Of a stretch of DNA of 64,000 bases, positions 45,401 through 54,331 are shown piece after piece (within the stretch, counting starts at the first letter, position 1; each line of letters opens with the position of its first letter). A model generated the notes under the pieces. The model saw only the letters and a program-made list of their open reading frames with translations, was not told where the DNA came from and searched no databases. The stretch covers positions 1,469,266-1,533,265 of the forward strand of contig NZ_AP019658.1 in the NCBI RefSeq assembly GCF_009938225.1, given 5' to 3'. The stretch is from Vibrio ponticus (lineage in GTDB: Bacteria; Pseudomonadota; Gammaproteobacteria; Enterobacterales; Vibrionaceae). The translations under genes and the position numbers were made by a program.

Positions 45401-45751
45401 AACTGGTCGCTGACCGATTCGATTACCCGTATCGTGATCCCGATTGGCGTCGCTTATGGATCGGATGTGGAGAAAGTAGAGGATCTCCTCTATCAATCAG
45501 CGCAAGAGCATCCGTTGATTCTCAATGATCCTGCACCTTCGGTATTTTTCTTGGCATTTGGAGCCAGTAGTTTAGATTTTGAATTGCGTATCCACATCAA
45601 TTCGATCGATCACCGCTTATCAACCATTCATCTGGTTAACAAGAAGATCGACCAGCTGTTTAAACAGCATGGTATCGAGATTGCGTTTCCACAGATGGAT
45701 GTGCACGTGCGGGACTGGCCGGATGCGCCCGATGCCGATACAAAACAATAG
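42467..45751 (+). CDS. Large MscS-family mechanosensitive channel (MscK/MscM-like)
   Basis: This 1094-aa protein has a signal sequence, about 400 residues of periplasmic coiled coil (to about residue 450), many membrane helices and a C-terminal MscS core. The pore helix is seen in [37 protein letters not shown], followed by the beta domain ([22 protein letters not shown]-like) and cytoplasmic cage. The size equals E. coli MscK (1120) and MscM/YjeP (1107). It should release ions and osmolytes when turgor rises. Which of the two is meant is not clear. Confidence 0.93.
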   Translation: [1094 protein letters not shown]

Positions 45752-45758
45752 GATAAAC

Positions 45759-45785
45759 ACCCAAGTAACCTCAAGTTACTTGGGT
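45759..45785. terminator. Bidirectional terminator between channel and oxidoreductase genes
   Basis: ACCCAAGTAAC and GTTACTTGGGT pair over 11 bases with a five-base loop, lying between convergent genes. Confidence 0.8.
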
Positions 45786-45831
45786 ATATACAACCAAATA
45801 GAGATCGAGAACTGTGCAGCTTAAACAGGCG

Positions 45832-46878
45832 TTAAGCCACCGATAATACGATTTTACCGACATGACATTTTTGTTCAAACGTCTCCTGAGCCTGATTAAT
45901 ATCTTTCAAATCAAACGCTTGAGCAAGAATTGGTTGAATTATCCCTGATTCAATCACTTTAACAAGGTTATGAAACACTTGCGGCTCTAGCACTGTACAA
46001 CCAAAAAAGCTTAAATCCTTTAAGTAGAGCGTTCGCACATCAAGTTCAACCATCGCTCCACCAATAGCGCCCGATACTGCATAACGCCCTTTGGGTTTCA
46101 GTACTTTAAGTAACTCAGGCCATTGCTGACCAGCAACGAGATCGATCACCACATCAACGCTGTTCTGACCCAACACTTCAACCAGATCGTCACTGCGATC
46201 CACAATCACATCTGCACCAAGATCCAATAACTGCTGTTTTTTACCTGCACTGGTGATCGCGATCACGCGAGCGCCACGCGCCTTAGCCAATTGCACAGCC
46301 GCCGATCCAACGCCCCCTGATGCGCCTGTTACCAATACCGTATCTTGATCGATAACTTGAGAGCGGGTGAGCATATTTTCTGCCGTGGAATAGGAACAAG
46401 GAAAAGTTGCCAACTCAACAGAAGAAAGCGGGCTATCAATAGGATAAGCATGTTTCACCGATACGACCGTGTATTCCGCGAAACCACCATTACATTCTGA
46501 GCCAAAATACCAAGGAGATGTTAATTGCTCACCATTGATTTCCTGTAAGCTCGGCTCTATCAGCACGCGTTCACCAATACGTGCAGAGTCGACACACTCG
46601 CCCACCGCCACTATCACTCCACACACGTCCGCACCTTGGATAAGTGGAAGTTCAAGCGCTTTCCCAGACCAACTCGCGTCTGCACTATCGTTATCGCCTT
46701 TCGAATACCAAGCGGTGCGTGTATTAATATCTGTGTTATTCACCCCCGCGGCTAACACTTGCACGAGCACTTCGTACTCTTTCGGCTTAGGCACTTCAAT
46801 ATCTTCTCGATAACGAAGCATCTCAGGACCACCATGGCCGATTAGCTCGACGCCTCTCATCTGCTTTGGAATATTCAT
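45832..46878 (-). CDS. MDR-family zinc-type alcohol dehydrogenase/quinone reductase
   Basis: This 348-aa protein has the MDR fold. The N-terminal part has NNTDINTRTAWYSKG, and the NAD(P)H loop is VLVTGASGGVGSAAVQLAKARGA. It overlaps the TetR gene before it in TAATG, so the regulator probably controls it. The substrate is unknown, possibly a reactive aldehyde or quinone. Confidence 0.88.
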   Translation of the reverse strand: MNIPKQMRGVELIGHGGPEMLRYREDIEVPKPKEYEVLVQVLAAGVNNTDINTRTAWYSKGDNDSADASWSGKALELPLIQGADVCGVIVAVGECVDSARIGERVLIEPSLQEINGEQLTSPWYFGSECNGGFAEYTVVSVKHAYPIDSPLSSVELATFPCSYSTAENMLTRSQVIDQDTVLVTGASGGVGSAAVQLAKARGARVIAITSAGKKQQLLDLGADVIVDRSDDLVEVLGQNSVDVVIDLVAGQQWPELLKVLKPKGRYAVSGAIGGAMVELDVRTLYLKDLSFFGCTVLEPQVFHNLVKVIESGIIQPILAQAFDLKDINQAQETFEQKCHVGKIVLSVA

Positions 46879-47399
46879 TATTGTACTTCTCCATGTAATA
46901 ACGTAGTCGCCAATTGTTTTGCACTGACTATTGATTGCTCACCCAACACAGTCCATGAGTTTGAAATACCTTCATGGATTAGCAACAAGTGAGTTGCAAC
47001 TTGAGGCTGCTGGCTTTTTTCACTCAATAATTCCAGCACGTCGAGTTTATGCCTTGTGACAGCTTGACGGATTTCACTATTGTCTGGGAAAGCCGCCACA
47101 GCATTACTCGACATGCAGCCATTAGGGGCAAATTCACGCATCCAAACCGCCAATTTATCGAAAATATTCAACACGCCTTCTAACCCTGTTGCATGGTTAT
47201 CTTCTAGCAGAAATTGAATATAGCGCTGATGACGGTGCTCTAACGCCGCAGCAATCATCTGTTCTTTTGAGGAATAGTATTTGTAGAGCGTTCTTAAGCT
47301 GACATTGCAGGCATCTTTTAGCTGTGACACGCTCGGTTCTGCAAAACCGAATTGGCTGAAGGCTTTCTCCAGATCCGCTGCAATTTGATGTTTAAGCAT
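46878..47399 (-). CDS. TetR-family regulator of the oxidoreductase
   Basis: This 173-aa protein has the TetR helix-turn-helix (FAEPSVSQLKDACNVSLRTLYKYYSSKEQMIAAALEHR) and a small ligand domain. It is co-transcribed with the downstream MDR gene. The upstream region carries nested inverted repeats that probably bind it. Confidence 0.88.
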   Translation of the reverse strand: MLKHQIAADLEKAFSQFGFAEPSVSQLKDACNVSLRTLYKYYSSKEQMIAAALEHRHQRYIQFLLEDNHATGLEGVLNIFDKLAVWMREFAPNGCMSSNAVAAFPDNSEIRQAVTRHKLDVLELLSEKSQQPQVATHLLLIHEGISNSWTVLGEQSIVSAKQLATTLLHGEVQ

Positions 47400-47411
47400 A
47401 AATTTAACCTC

Positions 47412-47459
47412 AGGTAGAACGTTTACTCTACCTTTAAAGTAAAGCGTTCATTCTACCTT
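47412..47459. promoter_or_regulatory. Nested inverted repeats, likely TetR operator
   Basis: AGGTAGAACG and CGTTCATTCTACCT lie at the ends, and TTTACT and AGTAAA inside, all inverted around a centre near 47436. This is a symmetric region of about 48 bp just upstream of the TetR start. Confidence 0.6.
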
Positions 47460-47520
47460 GTCAATGAATTGCTCAATTAAACGCCAAATCTCATGCGACA
47501 AGTCTGACAAAAAATATTCA

Positions 47521-47535
47521 ATTTACATTGTAAAC
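47521..47535. other. parS2 centromere site
   Basis: TTTACATTGTAAA at 47522-47534 is an exact match to the Vibrio chromosome-2 parS2 core. ParB2 would bind here. It is the site furthest from parAB2 in the window. Confidence 0.88.
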
Positions 47536-47595
47536 ATCGACATATAATTTACTGACAGAAGACAAATTACGCGGACACAGATAAGGATTAATTCA

Positions 47596-48537
47596 ATGCG
47601 CACACAACATGCCACTTGGGCTTATCAACCAAACCAAGGCAATGTTTCGCTGGCTATCCAAACCATTCCGACTCCACTGCCAAATCAAGTGTTAGTTCAA
47701 AATCAAGCGATTGGTATCAACCCTGTTGATTGGAAATTTATTCAAGCCAACCCTATAAATTGGCAAGAAGGGCATATTGCAGGTGTAGATGGTGCAGGGA
47801 TCGTTGTTGCGGTAGGAGAAAACGTCGATAAAGCTTGGATAGGTCAATCGGTCGCTTATCATGCCGCTCTAGCGCAACATGGCAGTTTTGCCGAGCACAC
47901 GCCTGTTTATGTAAATCGAGTAATGAAATTACCAGAAACGATGACATCAAGCCTCGCAGCTGCATTGCCTTGCCCGATGTTAACCGCATGGCAAGCTGTG
48001 GAAAAAATCCCAGTAAAATCAGATTATAAGGTGCTTATTTCTGGGCTCGGCGCGGTAACAAAACTATTGACACAAATGCTGGTACAAAGAGGTTTTGTGG
48101 TCGATGTATTATCAAAAAGCTGCTCAGACGAACTGGCGAAAAAACTGAATATCAACAAGGTTTATCGCCAACTTGAGGGTGTAGACGGTAAATACTTCGC
48201 AGCATATGACGCTGTCAGCCCGGAGAGTGCAGCATCACTGGTGCCGCTACTTAGCTCTAATGGTCATCTGGTGTGTATTCAAGGTCGAGTTGAACAACCC
48301 GTCGATGCACCTTTCACTACCAACATTTCCTACCATGAAATCGCGCTTGGCGCGTTGCATAACTTTGGTGATGAACAAGATTGGGCGCAACTCATGAGTG
48401 ATGGCGAAACACTATTAGCACAAGTTGCCTCTGGCTCTATCTTAGTAGAATCCCCGCAACAATTCCATTTCGACGCAATGCTCGATGCGCTTGAGCACAG
48501 TCAACACAGTAAACAAAAATCGGTGGTGACGGTTTAA
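47596..48537 (+). CDS. MDR-family oxidoreductase
   Basis: This 313-aa protein has an MDR start (PLPNQVLVQNQAIGINPVDWKFIQAN) and a weak nucleotide loop (KVLISGLGAVTKLLTQML). It is divergent from the TetR of the previous pair and may share the operator. It is shorter than most relatives, mainly in the C-terminal part. Confidence 0.85.
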   Translation: MRTQHATWAYQPNQGNVSLAIQTIPTPLPNQVLVQNQAIGINPVDWKFIQANPINWQEGHIAGVDGAGIVVAVGENVDKAWIGQSVAYHAALAQHGSFAEHTPVYVNRVMKLPETMTSSLAAALPCPMLTAWQAVEKIPVKSDYKVLISGLGAVTKLLTQMLVQRGFVVDVLSKSCSDELAKKLNINKVYRQLEGVDGKYFAAYDAVSPESAASLVPLLSSNGHLVCIQGRVEQPVDAPFTTNISYHEIALGALHNFGDEQDWAQLMSDGETLLAQVASGSILVESPQQFHFDAMLDALEHSQHSKQKSVVTV

Positions 48538-48631
48538 TTAACCGTAATAAGACTCAGACCCTGCGCTCTCAAAACCTAGGATTGAGAGCGCAGAGCTCTT
48601 TGAATCAGTTCCAACTAAAGACCATCATCGT

Positions 48632-49216
48632 TTAAGCTGACAAAGCCGCTAAGAAAAAGTCCGTCGCTTGTTTGGCATGTTGCTTAATCTGTTGCTGATT
48701 TAAGTTTTGCATCCCAAGCAAAGCACCATTTCTCGGCGCGAGTAACATTGCTAGCCAAAGTTCCGTTTTATCAACGTGCTGCGGGAAATGCTGCTGCATA
48801 AAATCCGCTAATACTTGATCTGTCGAGTCTGGCCCCACTTCAAAGAAGCTTTGCACCATTTCGGGAGCTTGGACACTTTCGTTTACTAGTAATCGATAGG
48901 TTGCCAGATGCTCGGTTGAAAGGTGAAATTGAACAAAACCTTCGGCGAAACCAACCAGCGCCATACGAACGTCATTTTGTTGCAATGCTTTTACATATGA
49001 CTGGTCGTGCTGGCTCGCAATATCATGCAGTGTCGCCTCAAACAACTCTTGTTTGGAAGCAAAGTAGCGATACAACGTCTGCTTCGTGATCTGTGCTCGA
49101 CTCGCAATTTCATCCACGCTAGTCGCGACATAGCCTTCCAAAAGAAAGCTCTCTCTCGCTGCGCTTAATATCGCCTGCTTTTTTCTTTGTCTATTCTGTT
49201 CAATCTTACTCATCAA
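48632..49216 (-). CDS. TetR-family regulator divergent from a DMT exporter
   Basis: This 194-aa protein has the TetR helix-turn-helix (YVATSVDEIASRAQITKQTLYRYFASKQELFEATLHD). Two exact operator-like repeats fill the space between it and the exporter gene, so it very likely represses both. Confidence 0.9.
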   Translation of the reverse strand: MMSKIEQNRQRKKQAILSAARESFLLEGYVATSVDEIASRAQITKQTLYRYFASKQELFEATLHDIASQHDQSYVKALQQNDVRMALVGFAEGFVQFHLSTEHLATYRLLVNESVQAPEMVQSFFEVGPDSTDQVLADFMQQHFPQHVDKTELWLAMLLAPRNGALLGMQNLNQQQIKQHAKQATDFFLAALSA

Positions 49217-49247
49217 CTCGACTTGCTCAGTTTACTGCCAAATAATA

Positions 49248-49313
49248 ATCATACTATACGGTATGATTTCTCTTGACTCAAGTTATACACAAAATCATAC
49301 TCATTGGTATGAT
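49248..49313. promoter_or_regulatory. Two copies of ATCATAC-N6-GTATGAT operator
   Basis: ATCATAC-TATACG-GTATGAT at 49248-49267 and ATCATAC-TCATTG-GTATGAT at 49294-49313 are two 20-bp inverted repeats with the same arms, 46 bases apart. Repeated sites in a divergent promoter are typical of TetR regulation. Confidence 0.8.
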
Positions 49314-49333
49314 TTTTAATAAGAGTAATTCTC

Positions 49334-50215
49334 ATGAACTTAACCAGTGACATGACCCAGCCAAACCCAACCCGCCGTCATGGCTTTTTGCTCGCGATTG
49401 GTGGCGCAATGCTAATGAGCTTAGATCCGATATTTATTCGCTACGCCAACGTCAGTGGCTTCGATACCGCTTTTTTATTTGGCTTATTCAGTGCTATCTC
49501 AATGCCGATCCTGCTTAAAATCAATGATAAACGCGGAATCAGACAAGCCGTCAAACAGAGTGGTTGGCCATTGCAGATTGCGGGGATACTTATGGTGGGG
49601 AGCGCTTCCGGCTTAGTATTTAGTCTCAAAAATACCTCGGTCGCGAACACATTTATCATCTTAAGTGCCACGCCAGCCATCGCCGCGATGTTCAGTTGGC
49701 TAATGTTGAAAGAAAAGATCAACCACTCAACCGTAGTGGCGATCATCGCAGTGATGATCGGTATTAGTGTGGTGGTTTCAGGATCATTTGGTTCCGGCTA
49801 CTGGCTTGGTGATCTACTTGCCCTGTTCTCCGTGATCTGTCTTTCGCTAATGTTTACCTTACTACGCAAATTTCATCACGTTAGTCGCTTAGCTGCTGTT
49901 GGCTTAGGTGGATTGCTACTGGCAGTCGTCATGTTTTTCTTTGCCGATCCTAGCGAATATAGCCTAGAGACCTGGCTGATCATGGCAGCAATGGGATTAC
50001 TTACAGCACCGCTAGGGCGCGTTTTTTCAATGGTCGCCACGCGCTACATTACCTCAGCTGAAGTCTCAATGACATTAATGCTAGAAACGGTTCTCGCTCC
50101 AATTTGGGCACTCATTTTCTTTGCTGAAATACCAGCCAACGCAAGCTTAATTGGCGGAGCCATCATCTTAATCACTCTGTTTTTCTATAGCTTAATTTCA
50201 ATGCGTGAGGAATAA
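49334..50215 (+). CDS. EamA/DMT-family membrane exporter
   Basis: This 293-aa inner-membrane protein has ten hydrophobic segments and two EamA repeats (for example VANTFIILSATPAIAAMFSWLMLKEKI and TSAEVSMTLMLETVLAPIWALIFFAE). Members export metabolites or amino acids. It is controlled by the TetR next to it. The TrmO-like gene starts four bases after it. Confidence 0.88.
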   Translation: MNLTSDMTQPNPTRRHGFLLAIGGAMLMSLDPIFIRYANVSGFDTAFLFGLFSAISMPILLKINDKRGIRQAVKQSGWPLQIAGILMVGSASGLVFSLKNTSVANTFIILSATPAIAAMFSWLMLKEKINHSTVVAIIAVMIGISVVVSGSFGSGYWLGDLLALFSVICLSLMFTLLRKFHHVSRLAAVGLGGLLLAVVMFFFADPSEYSLETWLIMAAMGLLTAPLGRVFSMVATRYITSAEVSMTLMLETVLAPIWALIFFAEIPANASLIGGAIILITLFFYSLISMREE

Positions 50216-50219
50216 CGCC

Positions 50220-50618
50220 ATGAATAATGTTTTAAACTACATCGGCTCCATCCAAACTCCTTTTGCAACCCTTGATGCATGTCCACATAACATCCATAAA
50301 CATCAAAGCCCTTGCCGCATTCAGCTAGAGCATCAATACAAAAGTGCTCTAACCGGTCTCGCGAAAGGGCAGCCCATTCTTATTCTTTACTGGCTTGAAC
50401 AGGCAAAGCGCGATCTCATGCTACAAAGTAGACAAGGACAACAGTTAGGCACGTTTGCACTCCGCTCACCACACCGTCCTAACCCTATAGGTGCGGCCAT
50501 TCTTCCGATTGCGGAGATTGGTGAAGACTATCTGATCGTTAGAGGGTTAGATTGCTTAAACGGCACGCCTTTACTCGATATAAAACCGGCAATTTATCAA
50601 GAGAGAAATGAGATATGA
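50220..50618 (+). CDS. TrmO/TsaA-family (UPF0066) protein, short form
   Basis: This protein of about 132 aa has the TrmO core motif GTFALRSPHRPNPIG, which binds SAM in tRNA m6t6A methyltransferases. E. coli TrmO has about 235 residues; this one lacks the C-terminal part, so its action on tRNA is unsure. An earlier in-frame ATG exists at 50205, but GAGG nine bases before 50220 favours the later start. It is cotranscribed with the DMT exporter. Confidence 0.85.
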   Translation: MNNVLNYIGSIQTPFATLDACPHNIHKHQSPCRIQLEHQYKSALTGLAKGQPILILYWLEQAKRDLMLQSRQGQQLGTFALRSPHRPNPIGAAILPIAEIGEDYLIVRGLDCLNGTPLLDIKPAIYQERNEI

Positions 50619-50702
50619 GAATTGAGAGTTATAGATCTGAAAGTTTGAAGCTAAAGATATGAGAATAGATGATTAGAGATGTGAGAGGTCTTAAGAGTAC
50701 AG

Positions 50703-50734
50703 AAAAAGCGGTGATTTCAACTCACCGCTTTTTC
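50703..50734. terminator. Terminator with A and T runs on both sides
   Basis: AAAAAGCGGTGA and TCACCGCTTTTT pair over 12 bases with a seven-base loop. It lies between convergent genes. Confidence 0.85.
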
Positions 50735-50736
50735 CG

Positions 50737-50751
50737 TTTTACAGTGTAAAC
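50737..50751. other. parS2 centromere site
   Basis: TTTACAGTGTAAA at 50738-50750, an exact parS2 core, lies three bases after a terminator in intergenic DNA. Confidence 0.88.
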
Positions 50752-50775
50752 TCACTCAAAAGCATCAGATTAATC

Positions 50776-51963
50776 TCAACTTTTTGATGGTTTGCGTTGA
50801 AATTTGCCATGCAAAACAATCATCAATATCGGCAAAACTGACAATAGATAAACTATCGCTAAGCTCAATGTACTTTCGGAAGTCACCCACCCTGATAGTG
50901 CCACAATCATTGCACCACCAACCATACGCAAGAAACCATCCAGCGATGCTGCCAATCCGGCACAGCTCTCAAAAGGTTCTAGTGCCAATGAGATTGCCGC
51001 ACCTGACATCAAACTGAAACCACCACTGGCCATCGCAGCAACAACAAAAAATCCATAAATATTAGCTGATGCAAACAAGATTAGCCCGATACCTGCCAGC
51101 GCGGTTAAACTAGAACCAACTAACACCGTGTGGTTGCGCCCCACTCGCTGGATTAATTTTGGTGCGAGCAAGCTAAACAAGATTTGTGCGCCGCCAATCG
51201 CGCCAAACAGAACAGAAAACATCACTTGGCTTAAGCCAGCTTCGACCATTGCAACACTTGGTGCCACAGCGACATAAGTTAATAACCCGGCAAAGCTAAG
51301 CATGTTCGCCACAGAATAGCGAACAAACGCTTTATTACGGAAGATTGCTTTCACATCACAGGTCAGTATTTTGTTATTCTGAGCTAGGTTTGATACTGAC
51401 TTACTCGGCTTTTCCAAACTCACCCACGCCGATAAAGTGAGTAGCGCGCCAATCGCGGTCATCATATAAAAACCGCCTTGCCAACCTAGCACTGTCGCTA
51501 AACCACTTCCAACCAAAGGCGCGATCGTCGGAATAGCACTGGTCACGCCACCGATATAGCTGAGTAATTTCCCCGCTTGGTTGCCATGATAGTTATCTCG
51601 CACCCACGCCATTGCGGTGATCATTGTGAACGAAGCGCCCAAACCTTGCAGAGCACGGGCAAAATATAACGTTTCAATCGTCTGCGAATAGATCGCAGTT
51701 AAGCTGCCTAATGCATAGATCAAGCTGCCGATCACCGCAGAAAATCGTCGTCCAAATCGGTCTGAAAGTGGTCCCGCGATCAATTGACTGAAACCCAGCA
51801 CTAAAATATAGATCGAAATGGTCTGACGCATCGCGGCATCCGTGACAGAAAACACCTCGATCATCTGAGGAAACGACGGCAAATAGACGTCAATTGCCAA
51901 AGGCCCCAGAGGTACCAATGAGAAAATGATCAGCAGTGGTAACAGCTTGCTATTTGCCATCAT
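50776..51963 (-). CDS. Bcr/CflA-family MFS drug efflux pump
   Basis: This 395-aa protein has 12 predicted helices. The opening PLGPLAIDVYLPSFPQM and GPLSDRFGRR (motif A) are those of the Bcr/CflA group, which expel drugs such as bicyclomycin using H+. It follows the glutaredoxin gene after nine bases, so they are probably one transcript. Confidence 0.9.
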   Translation of the reverse strand: MMANSKLLPLLIIFSLVPLGPLAIDVYLPSFPQMIEVFSVTDAAMRQTISIYILVLGFSQLIAGPLSDRFGRRFSAVIGSLIYALGSLTAIYSQTIETLYFARALQGLGASFTMITAMAWVRDNYHGNQAGKLLSYIGGVTSAIPTIAPLVGSGLATVLGWQGGFYMMTAIGALLTLSAWVSLEKPSKSVSNLAQNNKILTCDVKAIFRNKAFVRYSVANMLSFAGLLTYVAVAPSVAMVEAGLSQVMFSVLFGAIGGAQILFSLLAPKLIQRVGRNHTVLVGSSLTALAGIGLILFASANIYGFFVVAAMASGGFSLMSGAAISLALEPFESCAGLAASLDGFLRMVGGAMIVALSGWVTSESTLSLAIVYLLSVLPILMIVLHGKFQRKPSKS

Positions 51964-51972
51964 AAAACCCTC

Positions 51973-52650
51973 TTATTGAGCAAAAACTGGCGTGTATAGC
52001 GCAACACCGCTAAGACGAGAAATCGTCTGCAAATAAGCAGTGATTGAACTAGGCATCGTTAGCTCACCAATCATGGTCAAATTGCGTAACTCAGCGAATA
52101 ACGCGATATCATCAATCGTCAGATCACGTGATTGGTTAGCTGCACTAGCCAAATCCAATTGTTGGCTAATCTCAGAGAGAGCCTGCTCAAGCGCTGGAAG
52201 ATACGTTGAGGTTTGCGCTAACAACTGATCTAAACTAGTGTCAAACATTTCCTGACGTGATTGCGTAAACATGGTAACCGCGCTCTCAGTAGCAAGTTCA
52301 GGTAGGTTTAAATGCAGCATACGCGGATAGCATAACTGAGCAGTCAGAGGCTTAAGCTGAGCCAAAATTTGCTCCAGTTGCGAAGAAAGTTGATAGCTGG
52401 CTAGATAAGGCTGATAAAGTGAATCTAACCTTTGCAGAATATCTAAGCTTTCTGTCATCAGCTCTGTGCCGCTTTCAGTATTGCTATATTCGAGGATTGG
52501 AACCGTAAATTGAGTCAGTTTATCTGCGACTTGCTGCGGTAATTCACCGAGGGCAAACGGCTTTAGTTCGACATCAAGCCGCTTCAAACCAATCAATGTT
52601 TTTACGCGAACGCAGTAAGGACAGCTATCAAATACATACAACTTCATCAT
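51973..52650 (-). CDS. grxB: Glutaredoxin 2-like protein
   Basis: This 225-aa protein begins with a thioredoxin fold containing the CPYC active site (MKLYVFDSCPYCVRVKTLIGL) and a cis-Pro VPILE. A GST-like all-helical C-terminal half follows, as in Grx2. It would reduce disulfides with glutathione. Met2 may be the true start. The LysR gene is divergent from it. Confidence 0.88.
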   Translation of the reverse strand: MMKLYVFDSCPYCVRVKTLIGLKRLDVELKPFALGELPQQVADKLTQFTVPILEYSNTESGTELMTESLDILQRLDSLYQPYLASYQLSSQLEQILAQLKPLTAQLCYPRMLHLNLPELATESAVTMFTQSRQEMFDTSLDQLLAQTSTYLPALEQALSEISQQLDLASAANQSRDLTIDDIALFAELRNLTMIGELTMPSSITAYLQTISRLSGVALYTPVFAQ

Positions 52651-52782
52651 GATCTCTCTTTCAAAATGGGCAGTAGCGACACTTATTAACGTCGCTATCT
52701 ATTGGCGAGAGCAAAGATAATTCCTATACTGTTTGGGCACAATTAGCACAAATATCATTTAACAATATACAAATAGTATCGA

Positions 52783-53688
52783 ATGGATAAATACCGAAAC
52801 ATGCAGCTGTTTTGCACCGTTGTCGATCAGGGCAGTTTTGCAAAAGCGGCAAAATCTTTGAAGCTCACACCGGCGATTGTCGGTCGCCATATCGCGGCAT
52901 TAGAGAATCAACTCGGCTTTGTTCTGCTCAATCGTACAACGCGCAGTATGCAGTTAACCCCAGGAGGCAGAGGCTATTATGAGGGAGCAAGAGCGATCTT
53001 AAATGAGATCGATGCACTGGAAGATTCACTTAGCAGCACGCACCAAGTGAATCCGACGGGGTTGATCCGCCTATCTGCGCCCGATGCGATGGGACCAATA
53101 TTGATGCAAGCGATCAAATTGTTTCGTCACGACTATCCAAACATTCGCTTTGATCTGGTACTTGCCAACCAACAACTTGATCTTATTAAACACGAAATCG
53201 ATCTTACCTTTAGATTCGCCTTTGAATTACAGGACTCATCTTACATCGCGACCAAGTTAGGTCAGACAACGATGGGGCTCTATGCGTCGCCTGGTTATTT
53301 GCAATTACGTGGCACACCAACCAATCTTACCGATCTCGAGCAACATGATTGTTTGCACATGGGAACAAATCGCTATGGTGACAACTGGATCTTGAGCGTT
53401 GATGGTAGGAACGTTACTTTTAGACAGCCGTGGATCGCGGTCATCTCAGATACTCATACCTTAATCCAAGCCGTGATTGATGAAATGGGTATCGTGATGC
53501 TGCCAAAAATATTTGTCAGCCAGCCTTTATCCAAGGGCGAATTAGTCGAGATTAAAGGGATTGCTGAATTTCCGCCTGTTGGTATTTATGGGATGTATCC
53601 TACGCGCAAACACATCCCATATCGCCTCTCGCTGTTTTTAGATCACCTTAAACAGTGGATGCCACATAACCTGCCAAATATTGTTTAG
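52783..53688 (+). CDS. LysR-family transcriptional regulator
   Basis: This 301-aa protein has the LysR helix-turn-helix (LFCTVVDQGSFAKAAKSLKLTPAIVGRHIAALENQLG) and effector domain. It is divergent from the grxB and pump genes and likely controls them. The group resembles regulators of oxidative or quinone response by layout only. Confidence 0.9.
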   Translation: MDKYRNMQLFCTVVDQGSFAKAAKSLKLTPAIVGRHIAALENQLGFVLLNRTTRSMQLTPGGRGYYEGARAILNEIDALEDSLSSTHQVNPTGLIRLSAPDAMGPILMQAIKLFRHDYPNIRFDLVLANQQLDLIKHEIDLTFRFAFELQDSSYIATKLGQTTMGLYASPGYLQLRGTPTNLTDLEQHDCLHMGTNRYGDNWILSVDGRNVTFRQPWIAVISDTHTLIQAVIDEMGIVMLPKIFVSQPLSKGELVEIKGIAEFPPVGIYGMYPTRKHIPYRLSLFLDHLKQWMPHNLPNIV

Positions 53689-53712
53689 ATAGCATTGGTG
53701 TGGCGTTTTTAA

Positions 53713-54252
53713 CTATCTCAGGCGCACGAAGTGGTTTTGCACCAAACAATCTAGGAAACGTTCGGTTGCAACGTGGGTAAATCTAAGTGCGGCGGCTAAC
53801 TCACCAAACAGTGGCACCCCGCCACCCAGCACAACTGGAATGGTGGTAATGATCATCTCATCAATCAGATCTTGTTCAAGGAAGCTTTGCACCGTCTTTC
53901 CACCATCAATGTAGAGACGTTGATATCCTTGCTGATTAAGTTCTGCCACCACCTGCTTTAGGTCGCCTTTGACTAAGAACACTTTGTCTTGATACTCACT
54001 TGGGATTGACGACAGTGTATTGCTGAGCACAAATACCGGTTTGGTATATGGCCAATCGCAATCAAAGCTCGCCACCATTTCAAAGGTATTTCTCCCCATC
54101 ACTAGCGCATCGACCTGCTGCATAAACGCTGCGAAACCAAAATCCGAGCCGTCGAGATTAGGATTCGGGGTATCGTGCAACCAATCAACCTGATTATTCT
54201 TATCAGCGATGAAACCATCAATACTTGTGGCGATATAAACAATATTAGACAC
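53713..54252 (-). CDS. RibD C-terminal/dihydrofolate reductase-like protein
   Basis: This 179-aa protein begins IVYIATSIDGFIADKNNQVDWL and contains DALVMGRNTFEMV and RLYIDGGKTVQSFL, the NADPH-binding marks of RibD_C/DHFR-fold proteins. It is a stand-alone reductase, not part of riboflavin synthesis as far as can be seen. A TetR gene is divergent from it. Confidence 0.88.
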   Translation of the reverse strand: MSNIVYIATSIDGFIADKNNQVDWLHDTPNPNLDGSDFGFAAFMQQVDALVMGRNTFEMVASFDCDWPYTKPVFVLSNTLSSIPSEYQDKVFLVKGDLKQVVAELNQQGYQRLYIDGGKTVQSFLEQDLIDEMIITTIPVVLGGGVPLFGELAAALRFTHVATERFLDCLVQNHFVRLR

Positions 54253-54302
54253 AGCAATACTCCAGTAAATGAGTTGGCAAAGAGAAGGAACTTTTCTATA
54301 AT

Positions 54303-54317
54303 TTCTACACCGTAGAA
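54303..54317. promoter_or_regulatory. Inverted repeat in TetR-reductase divergent promoter
   Basis: TTCTAC-ACC-GTAGAA is an exact inverted repeat in the middle of the 79-bp gap, placed to act on both promoters. Confidence 0.5.
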
Positions 54318-54331
54318 TTAAAGTTTATTAG